Assembly (NCBI GenBank): GCA_038146925.1
Contig: JAYQSP010000001.1
Span: 310,001 to 374,000 of the forward strand
DNA length: 64,000 bases
Reading direction: 5' to 3'
Source: UBA830 sp038146925
Lineage (GTDB): Bacteria; Pseudomonadota; Alphaproteobacteria; MPNO01; UBA830
A model generated the notes under the pieces. It saw nothing but the letters and a program-made list of their open reading frames with translations. It did no database searches and was not told the origin of the DNA. Below, piece by piece: positions 1 to 8,814 of the stretch; positions within the stretch are counted from its first letter, which is position 1, and each line of letters opens with the position of its first letter. A program made the position numbers and the translations under genes.

Positions 1-1164
1 GTTCGGGTTCCGGGCAAGCAACGCCTCTATCTGATCGGCGCCTTCCGCTCTTTCCATGGAACACACGCTATAGACGATGATGCCCCCATCGCGGACCAGC
101 TCGACGGCCCGGTCGAGGAATTTTTTCTGCACATCCGCCTGGCGGGTGACGTCCGCTGCGGATTTCAGCAGCGGAATGTCCGGGTGCCGCCGGATCGTGC
201 CGGTCGCCGTGCAGGGCGCGTCGAGCAGAATGCCGTCGAACTTGCGATCCGGCGTCCAAGACAGCAGATCGGCTTCGACCACGGTAGCGTCAAGTTTCAG
301 GCGCGCCAGGTTTTCCGTCAGCACCCGCAGCCGGCTCGGCGCGATGTCCAGCGCGGTGACGTCGTATCCGGCCGCCGCCAGCTGGGCGGTTTTCCCTCCC
401 GGCGCGGCGCAAAGATCCAGCACCTTGCCGCCCGGGGCAACGTCCCGCATCAGCTGCGCCGGCAAAGCCGCCGCCGCGTCCTGAACCCACCAGGCGCCAT
501 CTGCGAATCCCGGCAGAAGGGCGATGTCTCCGCCGCCGGACAGCCGGACCGAACAGGTGCCGATCCTGTCGCCGTTCAGTTGACCGGCCCAGGCATCGGG
601 GTCGGCGGGCACGGTCAGATCGACCGGCGGCGTCCGCAGGTGGGCGGCGCCGATTTGGGCTGCATGCTCTTCGCCGAACGTTTGCGTCCAGGATTGCCGC
701 AACCAGTCGGGCACGTTGGCGCGTTCCGCATCGGCCGTCAGCGCAATGTCGTCCGCGGTGCGAACGATCCGACGCAGGATGCCGTTGACCAGGCCTTTGA
801 ACCGGTCCGGTCCACGCTGTCCCGCAAGCGTTACGGAGGTATCGACCGCGGCATACGTCTGCGTGTCGAGAAAAAGTATCTGGCAGATTCCGAGTCGCAG
901 GGCGTTCCGTGCCGCCGCGGCGGATCGCGGCAGGGGACGGTCCAGGCAATCGTCGATGATCGCGTCGATCTGGCCTAGGCGGCGCAGGGTGGTGGCGATC
1001 AGATTGCGGGCGAAGGCGCGGTCGCGCGTGTCCAGTTTGGCGAATCGCTTGTCGGATTGCAGTACCTCGTCCAGCGGCCGGCGGCGATCCAGCACTTCGT
1101 GCAGGATCGTGTGGGCGCGGGCGCGGGCGGCCAGGCCGGTGGTGTCTGTGCCGGGGGTGTTCAT
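1..1164 (-). CDS. rsmB: 16S rRNA (cytosine-967-C5)-methyltransferase RsmB, 3' end cut by window
   Basis: This enzyme methylates C967 of 16S rRNA using S-adenosylmethionine. 388 codons are visible and the frame is open to the window edge, so roughly the last 40-60 residues are missing. A NusB-like helical domain covers about residues 10-140. The SAM-binding motif LCAAPGGKT is at about 251-259, a DAPC motif is near 320, and the catalytic Cys in YSVCSME is at about 368. The ATG at 1164 is the first in-frame start and gives the usual N-terminus. It lies 57 bases downstream of htpX on the same strand, a common alphaproteobacterial arrangement. Confidence 0.95.
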   Translation of the reverse strand, partial: MNTPGTDTTGLAARARAHTILHEVLDRRRPLDEVLQSDKRFAKLDTRDRAFARNLIATTLRRLGQIDAIIDDCLDRPLPRSAAAARNALRLGICQILFLDTQTYAAVDTSVTLAGQRGPDRFKGLVNGILRRIVRTADDIALTADAERANVPDWLRQSWTQTFGEEHAAQIGAAHLRTPPVDLTVPADPDAWAGQLNGDRIGTCSVRLSGGGDIALLPGFADGAWWVQDAAAALPAQLMRDVAPGGKVLDLCAAPGGKTAQLAAAGYDVTALDIAPSRLRVLTENLARLKLDATVVEADLLSWTPDRKFDGILLDAPCTATGTIRRHPDIPLLKSAADVTRQADVQKKFLDRAVELVRDGGIIVYSVCSMERAEGADQIEALLARNPN

Positions 1165-1221
1165 GGCCGGACCATAGCGAAAAGCCCGTTCCTTACAATC
1201 GGGTTGTCGCCGGATGTTTTT

Positions 1222-2166
1222 TCAGCTCCACGGACCGCGTCGCCGGCGATCCTGGCCGCCGGTCGACGGGATGCGAGACCTTCCCGCGCGAGCGGGGCCG
1301 GTATGGATTGCCGGCCCGGCACTCGCGCCTCCGCCGGCCGCCATCTCGTGCAGGGCGGCGACCCGGTTTTCCGTGTTCGGATGCGTGGAGAAAAGATTGT
1401 CGATCGACCGGGCATGGAGCGGGTTGACGATGAACATATGGGCTGTCGCAGGGTTGTTTTCGGCTTCCGGGTTGTCGATGTGTTCGGCGCCGCGCTGCAG
1501 TTTTTCCAGCGCCGAGGCCAGCCAGATCGGATTGCCGCAGATTTCGGCGCCGCGCCGGTCGGCCGCGTATTCGCGGGTCCGGGAAATCGCCGACTGCACC
1601 AGCATGGCGGCCAGCGGCGCCAGGATCATGAGCAGGATGGTGCCGATGATGCCCAGCGGGTTGTTGCGGTTGCCGCCGAAGAACAGCGCGAAATTGGCCA
1701 GCATCGATATCGCGCCGGCGATGGTGGCGGTAATGGTCATGATCAGCGTATCGCGGTTCTGGACGTGGGCCAGTTCGTGGGCCATCACGCCGGCGACCTC
1801 TTCGTCCGACAGGACGCGCAGCAGACCGGTGGTCGCGGCGACGGCGGCGTTTTCCGGATTCCGGCCCGTCGCGAACGCGTTGGGCTGGTCGTTTTCGATG
1901 ATATAGACGCGTGGCATCGGTAGCTGCGCGCGCCGGGCCAATTGCTCGACCATGCGGTAAAGATCTGGCGCCGTGCGTGCGTCCACCTCGGTCGCGCCGT
2001 ACATTTTCAGCACCATCCGGTCCGAATTCCAGTAGGCGAAGGCGTTCATCGCCAGCGCGATTCCGAACGCGATCAGCATCCCGGTCGGCCCGCCCAGCAT
2101 GAAGCCGATCCCCACGAACAGGGCCGTCATACCCGCCAGCAGTATGGTTGTTTTCAGGTAGTTCAT
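1222..2166 (-). CDS. htpX: Membrane zinc metalloprotease HtpX
   Basis: HtpX is an inner-membrane M48 protease that degrades misfolded membrane proteins. The N-terminus (MNYLKTTILLAGMTALF) begins with two hydrophobic segments (about 7-45). The zinc motif HELAH is at 130-134, two more hydrophobic segments cover about 140-195, and the third zinc ligand is probably in EYAADRRGAE near 205-215. An upstream in-frame ATG exists, but the start at 2166 matches the family N-terminus. The 314-residue product has an Arg/Gly-rich C-terminal tail of about 25 residues beyond the usual length. rsmB follows on the same strand. Confidence 0.95.
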   Translation of the reverse strand: MNYLKTTILLAGMTALFVGIGFMLGGPTGMLIAFGIALAMNAFAYWNSDRMVLKMYGATEVDARTAPDLYRMVEQLARRAQLPMPRVYIIENDQPNAFATGRNPENAAVAATTGLLRVLSDEEVAGVMAHELAHVQNRDTLIMTITATIAGAISMLANFALFFGGNRNNPLGIIGTILLMILAPLAAMLVQSAISRTREYAADRRGAEICGNPIWLASALEKLQRGAEHIDNPEAENNPATAHMFIVNPLHARSIDNLFSTHPNTENRVAALHEMAAGGGASAGPAIHTGPARAGRSRIPSTGGQDRRRRGPWS

Positions 2167-2504
2167 GAGATCAATGTGGGACGCACCCCGCTCCGGCGCA
2201 AGTGACAAGCGCCAAATCTGATGATGGGCGTCTGACACACCCGCCACGAGCCGGTCCGGCCCCGGGCGAAGGTTTCAGATTGGTCTGCATCACCCGGTTT
2301 TCTTTTTTGTGCCGCTGCCGCGCGGACAGGCACGACCCGGCGGCATGAGCACGTCGCGCGTCCTCCGAAACGGCGGGGCTGGATCGTATGTGGCGATGAC
2401 CTGCGCAGCCGGAATCGTTCGCCGTGCCGTTTTTACGGCTGTCGTGTATGTTTTGCGAAATCGCGACGCGGTACACCAGAACGCAGAAGGATCGGATTCA
2501 ACAA

Positions 2505-2687
2505 ATGACCAGTGACGAAAAACCCAAGCCCGCCGCAGATCGGTCATCGGCAAAGCCGACGCCGGAAGCGGATGCCGGAAAAAAAACCTCAAAACCTGAC
2601 GCCGAGACCGAAATAGGCGGTCGGGAAGGCCCCGATCCCACACGTTACGGCGACTGGGAGATCAACGGTCGCTGCGTCGATTTTTAG
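2505..2687 (+). CDS. DUF1674 / succinate dehydrogenase assembly factor 4-like protein
   Basis: This is a 60-residue protein. Its N-terminal two thirds is charged, Lys/Pro-rich and probably disordered. The last 22 residues carry the DUF1674 signature (GGREGPDPTRYGDWE, ending in CVDF). In mitochondria the family (SDHAF4/Sdh8) binds flavinated succinate dehydrogenase subunit A before complex assembly; a similar role here is inference. The start at 2505 was chosen because the upstream in-frame extension is not conserved-looking. A purine-rich AAGGATCGG lies slightly far upstream. It is divergent from htpX, as is common in this class. Confidence 0.8.
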   Translation: MTSDEKPKPAADRSSAKPTPEADAGKKTSKPDAETEIGGREGPDPTRYGDWEINGRCVDF

Positions 2688-2883
2688 GAAGAAAAGCCAC
2701 GTCGATTCAAGGTCTTGCGTGCCAAGGCGCCAAACCCCCAAGCGAATCGGTTAGGCGGTTGATTCAGAATAATATCGTTCGTCGACACCGGGCTGACGTT
2801 CCCGGTCTGCCCTACTTACGTTCGATGTTTGTTCTGAATAATCGCGCCCGGCCTTAATCCAAATTACGTCCGTCCGCGCGCCG

Positions 2884-4824
2884 TTACCGGTTCTGTCGGT
2901 TCTCCACCAGGTCGTCCACCACCGCCGGATCGGCCAGCGTCGTGGTGTCGCCCAGCTGGTCGTGTTCGTTGGCGGCGATCTTGCGCAGAATCCGGCGCAT
3001 GATCTTGCCGGATCGGGTCTTCGGCAGTCCCGGCGCCCACTGGATCAGGTCCGGCGAGGCGATGGGACCGATCTCCTTGCGCACCCACTGCACCAGCTCC
3101 TTGCTGAGCTCGTCGGACGTCGTCTCGCCTTCCATCAGGGTCACATAGGCATATATCCCCTGTCCCTTGATATCGTGCGGGTATCCCACAACGGCGGATT
3201 CCGCCACTTTCGGGTGACTGTCCAGGGCGCTTTCGACCTCCGCCGTGCCCATGCGATGGCCCGACACGTTGATGACGTCGTCGACCCGCCCGGTGATCCA
3301 GTAATAGCCGTCTTCGTCGCGGCGGCAACCGTCGCCGGTGAAATAGTTACCCTTGTAGGTCGCGAAATAGGTTTCGATAAACCGGTCGTGATCGCCATAG
3401 ACGGTGCGCATCTGGCCCGGCCAGGAATCGGTCAGGATCAGGTTGCCTTCGGTCGCGCCCTCGAGAACCTTGCCATCGGCGTCGACCAGGGCGGGCTGGA
3501 TTCCGAAGAACGGCTTGCTCGCCGAACCGGGTTTGAGATCCGTCGCGCCCGGAAGCGGCGTGATCGCAATTCCGCCGGTTTCCGTCTGCCACCAGGTATC
3601 GACGATCGGACAGCGGCCTTCGCCGACCACATTGTGATACCAGCCCCAGGCCTCCGCGTCGATCGGCTCGCCCACGGTGCCGAGCAGGCGGAGCGAGGAT
3701 CTGTCGGTCGCTTCAACGGGGCCGTTGCCTTCGCGGATCAGCGACCGGATCGCCGTCGGTGCGGTGTAGAAAATGTTGACCTGGTGCTTGTCGCAGACCT
3801 GCCAGAATCGCGAAAAATCCGGATAGTTGGGAACGCCTTCGAACATCAGCGTGGTCGCGCCGTTGGCCAGCGGGCCGTAGACGATATAGCTGTGGCCCGT
3901 GATCCATCCGACATCGGCCGTGCACCAGTAGATATCCCCGTCGTGATAGTCGAACACGTATTGGTGGGTCATCGACGCATACACCATGTAGCCGCCGGTG
4001 GTGTGCAGCACCCCTTTGGGTTTCCCGGTCGAGCCTGACGTATAGAGGATGAACAGAGGGTCCTCCGCGTCCATTTCCTCGGGCGGGCAGTCGGCGGAGG
4101 CGGACGCCATCGCTTCGTGGTACCAGACATCGCGACCGTCTACCCAACCCACATCTTTGCCCGTCCGCTCCACGACGATGCACTTTTGAATTGTGGGGCA
4201 CTGTGTCAGGGCTTCATCGACATTGCCTTTCAGCGGGATGGACCGGCCGCCGCGAATGCCTTCGTCGGCGGTGATGATGACGCTGGAATCGGAATCGTGG
4301 ACGCGGCCGGCGATCGAATCCGGCGAGAACCCGCCGAAAATGACCGAATGAATGGCGCCCACCCGGGCGCAGGCGAGGACGGAGACGGCGATTTCCGGAA
4401 TCATCGGCAGGTAGATGGTGACCCGGTCGCCTTTCCTGACGCCGTTGGCCTTGAGCACGTTGGCGAATTTGCAGACCTGTTCGTGCAGTTCCCGGTAGGT
4501 CAGCGTTTTGGAGTCCGCCGGGTCGTCGCCTTCCCAGATGATGGCGGTCTGGTCGCCACGGGTTTCCAGATGCCGGTCGAGGCAGTTCGCCGATGCGTTC
4601 AGCGTACCGTCGTAGTACCAGCGGATGTGCAGATCGTCATGCGCGTAGGAGACGTCCTTGACCTTCGTGTAAGGCTTGATCCAGTCGATCCGTTTACCGT
4701 GCTCGCCCCAGAATTCCTCGGGCTTTTCGATGGATTGCCGGTACATTTCCTCGTACTTCGCGGCATCGGCGTGGGCGCGCTGCGCCCACTCGGCGGGAAC
4801 CGGATAAAGCTGTTTCTCGGTCAT
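2884..4824 (-). CDS. acsA: Acetate--CoA ligase (acetyl-CoA synthetase)
   Basis: It activates acetate to acetyl-CoA through acetyl-AMP. The 646-residue length is typical of Acs. The N-terminal ACAS domain begins MTEKQLYPVP, the ATP-binding loop is YTSGSTGKPKG, and WWQTETGG lies in the adenylation core. The C-terminal lysine usually regulated by acetylation sits in RSGKIMRRILRK, close to the end. The start at 4824 follows a GGGAG ribosome site; a longer in-frame extension upstream lacks family similarity. The gene is separated from its neighbours and probably has its own promoter. Confidence 0.96.
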   Translation of the reverse strand: MTEKQLYPVPAEWAQRAHADAAKYEEMYRQSIEKPEEFWGEHGKRIDWIKPYTKVKDVSYAHDDLHIRWYYDGTLNASANCLDRHLETRGDQTAIIWEGDDPADSKTLTYRELHEQVCKFANVLKANGVRKGDRVTIYLPMIPEIAVSVLACARVGAIHSVIFGGFSPDSIAGRVHDSDSSVIITADEGIRGGRSIPLKGNVDEALTQCPTIQKCIVVERTGKDVGWVDGRDVWYHEAMASASADCPPEEMDAEDPLFILYTSGSTGKPKGVLHTTGGYMVYASMTHQYVFDYHDGDIYWCTADVGWITGHSYIVYGPLANGATTLMFEGVPNYPDFSRFWQVCDKHQVNIFYTAPTAIRSLIREGNGPVEATDRSSLRLLGTVGEPIDAEAWGWYHNVVGEGRCPIVDTWWQTETGGIAITPLPGATDLKPGSASKPFFGIQPALVDADGKVLEGATEGNLILTDSWPGQMRTVYGDHDRFIETYFATYKGNYFTGDGCRRDEDGYYWITGRVDDVINVSGHRMGTAEVESALDSHPKVAESAVVGYPHDIKGQGIYAYVTLMEGETTSDELSKELVQWVRKEIGPIASPDLIQWAPGLPKTRSGKIMRRILRKIAANEHDQLGDTTTLADPAVVDDLVENRQNR

Positions 4825-4933
4825 CGGAGTCTCCCTCGAAATTATAGACGGCGCATTCTCGCGCCCGGTTTCGGGAATTATGTTTGTTTCGGCCATTTTC
4901 GGCAAGGCGGCCCGCCGGGCAGGCATCCGGGCT

Positions 4934-5281
4934 TTATCCTTCCGAAGGCTTCTCGGTCAGGTATATCGCGCCTTCGTCGATACTTACGTTGATCGAGGTC
5001 AATGACCGGCCCGGGCACGGACCTTCCGTGCATATCCCGTCGTCGATACTGAACAGCGCGCCATGCATCGAACACAGAATCCGGTCTTTGTCGTAGGACA
5101 GGAAGGCATCCGGTTTCCAGTCCAGCGGTGCGCCGTAATGCGGGCAGGAATTGCGGTAGCCGAACACATGGCCGCCACGCCGGACCACGAAAAACGGATC
5201 CTGACCGTCGATGTTCTCAAACCCCTTGGATCCGGGATCGGCGATATCGTCGAGCCGGCACAGAAAAACGCGGCCTGTCAT
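4934..5281 (-). CDS. Rieske [2Fe-2S] domain protein
   Basis: This is a small 115-residue Rieske-type electron-transfer protein. The cluster ligands are visible as C46-x-H48 (SCPHYGAPLDW) and C70-x2-H73 (CSMHGALFSID), the usual arrangement for Rieske ferredoxins of the NirD/BphF type. No transmembrane segment or signal peptide is present, so it is probably cytoplasmic. It lies 7 bases downstream of the EVE-domain gene on the same strand, which suggests co-transcription. Its redox partner is not evident from the neighbours. Confidence 0.88.
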   Translation of the reverse strand: MTGRVFLCRLDDIADPGSKGFENIDGQDPFFVVRRGGHVFGYRNSCPHYGAPLDWKPDAFLSYDKDRILCSMHGALFSIDDGICTEGPCPGRSLTSINVSIDEGAIYLTEKPSEG

Positions 5282-5288
5282 GCCCGCC

Positions 5289-5702
5289 TCAGGGTTTCAC
5301 GCCGCACATTTTGCACAACAGTTTCCACTCGTCCTTGCCGACGGGCACCACCGACAGGCGCGACTGTTTCACCAGCGCCAGATCGGCCAGTTTCGGTTCC
5401 GCCTTGATATCCGCCAGCGTCACCGGCGTCTTGACCGGTTCCACTGCCTTGACGTCGACCATGCCGAAGCGCCCCGATTCGTCCGTGTGATCGGGGTAAT
5501 GCTCCTTCACGATTTCGACGATGCCGACGATCTGTTTCTCATTCACCGAGTGATAGAAGAAGCCTTTGTCGCCTTTCTTCATCGCCTTCATGTTGTTGTT
5601 GGCCTGGTGGTTGCGCACGCCGTCCCAGTGTTCGACGCCCTTTTTCACCTGATCGTCCCACGACCACGCGCCGGGTTCGGATTTGAAAAGCCAGTACTGC
5701 AT
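5289..5702 (-). CDS. EVE-domain protein (thymocyte nuclear protein 1-like)
   Basis: The 137-residue product is a single EVE (PUA-like) domain. It begins MQYWLFKSEPGAWSWDD and includes WDGVRNHQANNNMKAMKKGD and GFFYHS, both diagnostic for this family. EVE proteins resemble YTH domains and are proposed to bind modified bases; the ligand here is unknown. It forms a probable two-gene unit with the Rieske gene and lies downstream of gpsA on the same strand after a gap of about 80 bases. Confidence 0.92.
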   Translation of the reverse strand: MQYWLFKSEPGAWSWDDQVKKGVEHWDGVRNHQANNNMKAMKKGDKGFFYHSVNEKQIVGIVEIVKEHYPDHTDESGRFGMVDVKAVEPVKTPVTLADIKAEPKLADLALVKQSRLSVVPVGKDEWKLLCKMCGVKP

Positions 5703-5780
5703 CTGCGTTTCTCCCTCGAATTATCGGACCAAGGCGTCTTTCCCTGCTGGTACCTTGACGGCGCCGGTTTAAGCGGCGCG

Positions 5781-6770
5781 TCAGCCCGCTTCCGCGCGCA
5801 GCGGCCGCGCCAGCAGCGCGCCGATCACGTCGTCGATGTCGGCTTCCCGGTTCAGGACCGCATCGACGGCCGTCGCGATCGGCATGTCCACGGCCAGTTG
5901 TTCGGCCAGCGCCACTGCCGCACTGGCGGTGAACACGCCCTCGGCGACGGAATTCCGTTCGTCCAGAATGTCCGCCAGTGTGCGGCCCCCGCCGATCGCC
6001 CTGCCCAGCGAATAGTTGCGGGACTGCGTGCCGGTGCAGGTCAGTACCAGATCTCCCATACCGGACAGGCCCATCATGGTCTCGGCGCGTCCGCCTTTGG
6101 CGACGCACAGCCGGGTCAGCTCGGCCAGGCCGCGGGTAATCAGCGCGGCCCGCGCGTTGTCGCCGAAGCCGCGGCCGTCGGCGATGCCGCAGGCGATGGC
6201 CAGCACGTTCTTGATCGCGCCGCCGATCTGCGCGCCGATCACGTCGTTTCCGGAATAAGGCCGGAACCGTTCGGAGCTGAGCCCGTCTGCAACCCGCTGC
6301 GCCGCGTCGATATCGTCGGCGGCCAGCGTGACCGCGGTCGGCAATCCGGCCGCCACGTCCGACGCGAAGGTCGGTCCCGAAAGAATCATGATCGGGTTCG
6401 CGGCGAACAGGGACGACACGGCCTCGCTCATCAGGGACAGCGTTTTCTGTTCGATGCCTTTCGAACAGATGACCAGCGGCGTCGACGGCGCAAGCTGACC
6501 CGCGAGCGGGCCGACGGTGCGCCGCAGATGCTGCGCCGGGGCGGCGAGCAGAACAATATCCGCAGCAGCGGCATCGCCCAGATCGTTCGTCGCGCGGATC
6601 GCCGGATCCAGTTTTACGCCAGGCAGGTACGGCCGGTTTTCGTTGTCCTGCGCGATTCCGTCCGCGACCTCCGGCTCGAACGCCCAGATCAGCACATCGC
6701 AGCCCGCGCGCCGCGCGGCCATCGCCAGCGCTGTGCCCCAGGCGCCGGCTCCGACGATTGCTATCTTCAT
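5781..6770 (-). CDS. gpsA: NAD(P)+-dependent glycerol-3-phosphate dehydrogenase
   Basis: GpsA reduces dihydroxyacetone phosphate to sn-glycerol-3-phosphate for phospholipid synthesis. The N-terminal Rossmann motif GAGAWGTALA covers residues 7-16. The catalytic Lys is in the IGGAIKNVLAIACG segment, and RAALITRGLAEL and MMGLSGMGDLVLTC are also visible. The 329-residue length is normal. It starts 7 bases after the stop of the 2OG-oxygenase-like gene on the same strand, so it may be part of that transcription unit. Confidence 0.96.
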   Translation of the reverse strand: MKIAIVGAGAWGTALAMAARRAGCDVLIWAFEPEVADGIAQDNENRPYLPGVKLDPAIRATNDLGDAAAADIVLLAAPAQHLRRTVGPLAGQLAPSTPLVICSKGIEQKTLSLMSEAVSSLFAANPIMILSGPTFASDVAAGLPTAVTLAADDIDAAQRVADGLSSERFRPYSGNDVIGAQIGGAIKNVLAIACGIADGRGFGDNARAALITRGLAELTRLCVAKGGRAETMMGLSGMGDLVLTCTGTQSRNYSLGRAIGGGRTLADILDERNSVAEGVFTASAAVALAEQLAVDMPIATAVDAVLNREADIDDVIGALLARPLRAEAG

Positions 6771-6777
6771 TCCCGGA

Positions 6778-7443
6778 TCAGGCCGGCGCGCCGGAGGGCG
6801 CGGGCGTCATGTTGATGGCGATGGATATGCGGACGCCGTCGCCGCGATAGGGCCGCACGGCATGCGACAGCCAGGACGGGAACATCAGCAGCAGGCCCGG
6901 TTGCGGCCGCACCAGTTCGCTGGCCCCGATGGACTGGCCGCCCGGCATGGCGAAGGCGAGATCCGGCGCCAGCATCGCCGGGGCGACGCCACGCGGGTCC
7001 TGGATTTCGAATTCGCCGCCCAAAGACGGGTCGCTCGCCGCGCCGCCGTCGTCGACATAGTAACTCGCCGACCAGTAGGCGCCGGGATGGGTGTGAAACT
7101 CGTTCCCGTGCCCGTCGCGGTTCACGTTGGCCCAGGCATTGCTGATCCATTTGACCGGGACCGGTTTGCCCATGCGGTCGCAAGTCGCCTGCGAGGCGAC
7201 GGCATGCGCCGCGCGCTGGATTTCGTCGAACGCATCGCCGCCCCACTGCGCCATATCCCAGCCCGACTGCCAGCCGCCGAGATTGCTGTGCTGGGTGCCC
7301 TTGTCGCCTTTTTCGCGTTCAAGGATGACGCGTTTCAGCTCCGCGTTCAGCGCATCTGCGTTCGGCAGCGGGCATTCTATTACGGGCGTCGCGAAGATGG
7401 CGCGGAGCGACGCATTGGCTTCCCGTATCGGTTGGTCGTTCAT
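6778..7443 (-). CDS. Putative 2-oxoglutarate/Fe(II) oxygenase, TIGR02466-like
   Basis: This 221-residue protein has a double-stranded beta-helix fold. The likely iron ligands are in NEFHTHPGAYWSASYYV (H-x-H near 119-121) and in a downstream HAVRPYRGDGVRISIAIN segment, which also offers the Arg that binds 2-oxoglutarate. TIGR02466 proteins have no firmly established substrate. The ATG at 7443 was preferred over a longer frame because the extension overlaps the upstream hydrolase. It sits between that hydrolase (10-base gap) and gpsA. Confidence 0.8.
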   Translation of the reverse strand: MNDQPIREANASLRAIFATPVIECPLPNADALNAELKRVILEREKGDKGTQHSNLGGWQSGWDMAQWGGDAFDEIQRAAHAVASQATCDRMGKPVPVKWISNAWANVNRDGHGNEFHTHPGAYWSASYYVDDGGAASDPSLGGEFEIQDPRGVAPAMLAPDLAFAMPGGQSIGASELVRPQPGLLLMFPSWLSHAVRPYRGDGVRISIAINMTPAPSGAPA

Positions 7444-7453
7444 CGGCGCGGGC

Positions 7454-8254
7454 TCAGGCGATGGGGTGACGTTTGATAAAATCGGCGACGGCGGCGTTGT
7501 ACTCGTCGACCAGCACGTGGAGGACAAAGTGGCCACCGGTCGGCAGGATGACTTTTTCCGCACCGGCGACGCCCTCGGCCAGCTGGTCCGACAGGTAGCG
7601 GGGCGTCACCATGTCGTCTTCGGCGACGATCACCAGCGCGGGGACGTCGATGTCGCCCATGCGGTCGCGGCGGTCGAAGGCGCAGATCGCATCGATCCGG
7701 CTTTCCATGATCTCTACCGGCTGATCCGAACCCGCGAGGTATTTTTCCATGTCGGCGATCTTGTCCGGGTTTTCGGTGATGTACCAGGGCGGCAGCAGGG
7801 TCAGAATCGAATGACGCGCGTATTCGACCGTGCCCAGAAGCGACAGCACGCCCTTGCGGGCCGCGAAGGCGCGGTTGAAATATTCGTCCTGACCCGGCCA
7901 TGTCGCGCTGAGCACCAGCGATGCCAGCCGGTCCGGATAGTCCTGGGCCACGATCTGACCCATGGCGCCGCCGGTCGAATGACCGACCCAGTGCGCCTTC
8001 TCGATTCCCAGCGCATCCATCAGCTTGATCGCATCCGACGCCATCTGGTCGACCGAATATGCGATCGGCGAATACGTGCTTTGTCCGCAGCCGCGATGGT
8101 CGTGGACGATCGTGCGATAGTCGCCGGACAGCGCTTCGACCTGGTTGAACCAGATCGCGCCGCCTCCGCCGAGCCCCGGAACGAACATGACCGGTTCGCC
8201 CCCGCCCTTTTCCTCGTAAAAAATCTCGGCATCGCCAATATCGACTTTTGGCAT
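7454..8254 (-). CDS. Alpha/beta-fold hydrolase
   Basis: The 266-residue product is a classic alpha/beta hydrolase. PGLGGGGAIW near 26-35 resembles an oxyanion-hole loop. The nucleophile elbow is GHSTGG (Ser93), the acid is probably Asp in VIVAEDDMVTP, and the His is in PTGGHFVLH. This pattern is shared with the 3-oxoadipate enol-lactonase/MhpC-like group, but the substrate cannot be assigned. It lies between a cupin gene (19-base gap) and the oxygenase gene on the same strand. Confidence 0.88.
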   Translation of the reverse strand: MPKVDIGDAEIFYEEKGGGEPVMFVPGLGGGGAIWFNQVEALSGDYRTIVHDHRGCGQSTYSPIAYSVDQMASDAIKLMDALGIEKAHWVGHSTGGAMGQIVAQDYPDRLASLVLSATWPGQDEYFNRAFAARKGVLSLLGTVEYARHSILTLLPPWYITENPDKIADMEKYLAGSDQPVEIMESRIDAICAFDRRDRMGDIDVPALVIVAEDDMVTPRYLSDQLAEGVAGAEKVILPTGGHFVLHVLVDEYNAAVADFIKRHPIA

Positions 8255-8273
8255 AGGGTGTCTTCCTTTCGGC

Positions 8274-8765
8274 TCAGGTGTCGTTCATGCCCATGGACCG
8301 CTCGATCGCGACCACGTCGGCCGGCCGCTCGAACGGTTCGGGCGCGGGGTCGCCCGGGCGACGTTCCCTGCCGATGGTTTCGAAGAAATCCTCCAGCCCC
8401 GCAGGCGTGATCACCCACATCATCACCAGGTCTTCGTCGCCGTCGTTATAGATCGCGTGCTTGACGTCGTAGCCCAGAAAACAGGACGAGCCCGGCACGA
8501 TGTCGTGGCGTTCGCCGTCGACCATCACATGGCCCTTGCCCTTGAAGCAGATTTGCAGCTCGACCTGGTCGGCGTGGGAATGTTCGCGCACATGCCCGCC
8601 GACCGCGATGGTCTGGTAGCCCATCGACACGTCGCCGAATTTCGTGTTGCCGGGATACAGCATCGGGTCGGCATGGCCGTTGGCCGGCATCGGCTGCCAG
8701 AAACTGGGACCGTCTCCGGGGTGCATCACAACCGCGTGTCCGCGGAAATCTTCGGTGCCGCTCAT
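8274..8765 (-). CDS. Cupin-domain protein
   Basis: This is a 163-residue single-cupin protein. Metal-binding motif 1 is HVREHSHADQVELQICFKG (H-x-H then E) and motif 2 lies around GYDVKHAIYNDGDED. A 30-residue tail rich in Pro/Arg follows. The conserved EHSHADQ-E pattern suggests a metal-binding, possibly enzymatic, cupin, but no substrate can be proposed. It is the first gene of a probable minus-strand unit (cupin, hydrolase, oxygenase, gpsA) and is divergent from the formylglycine-like gene with a short shared promoter region. Confidence 0.82.
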   Translation of the reverse strand: MSGTEDFRGHAVVMHPGDGPSFWQPMPANGHADPMLYPGNTKFGDVSMGYQTIAVGGHVREHSHADQVELQICFKGKGHVMVDGERHDIVPGSSCFLGYDVKHAIYNDGDEDLVMMWVITPAGLEDFFETIGRERRPGDPAPEPFERPADVVAIERSMGMNDT

Positions 8766-8814
8766 GATATGTCTCCGGCTATCGTGGTTCGAACAGGGTA
8801 ATGTCTATCTTACG

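Noticed and set aside
5211..6815. Long plus-strand open frame of over 500 codons
   Set aside because: It is antisense to the EVE-domain gene and gpsA, both of which have clear motifs; its composition (His/Arg/Gly/Ala-rich) is typical of GC-rich shadow frames.
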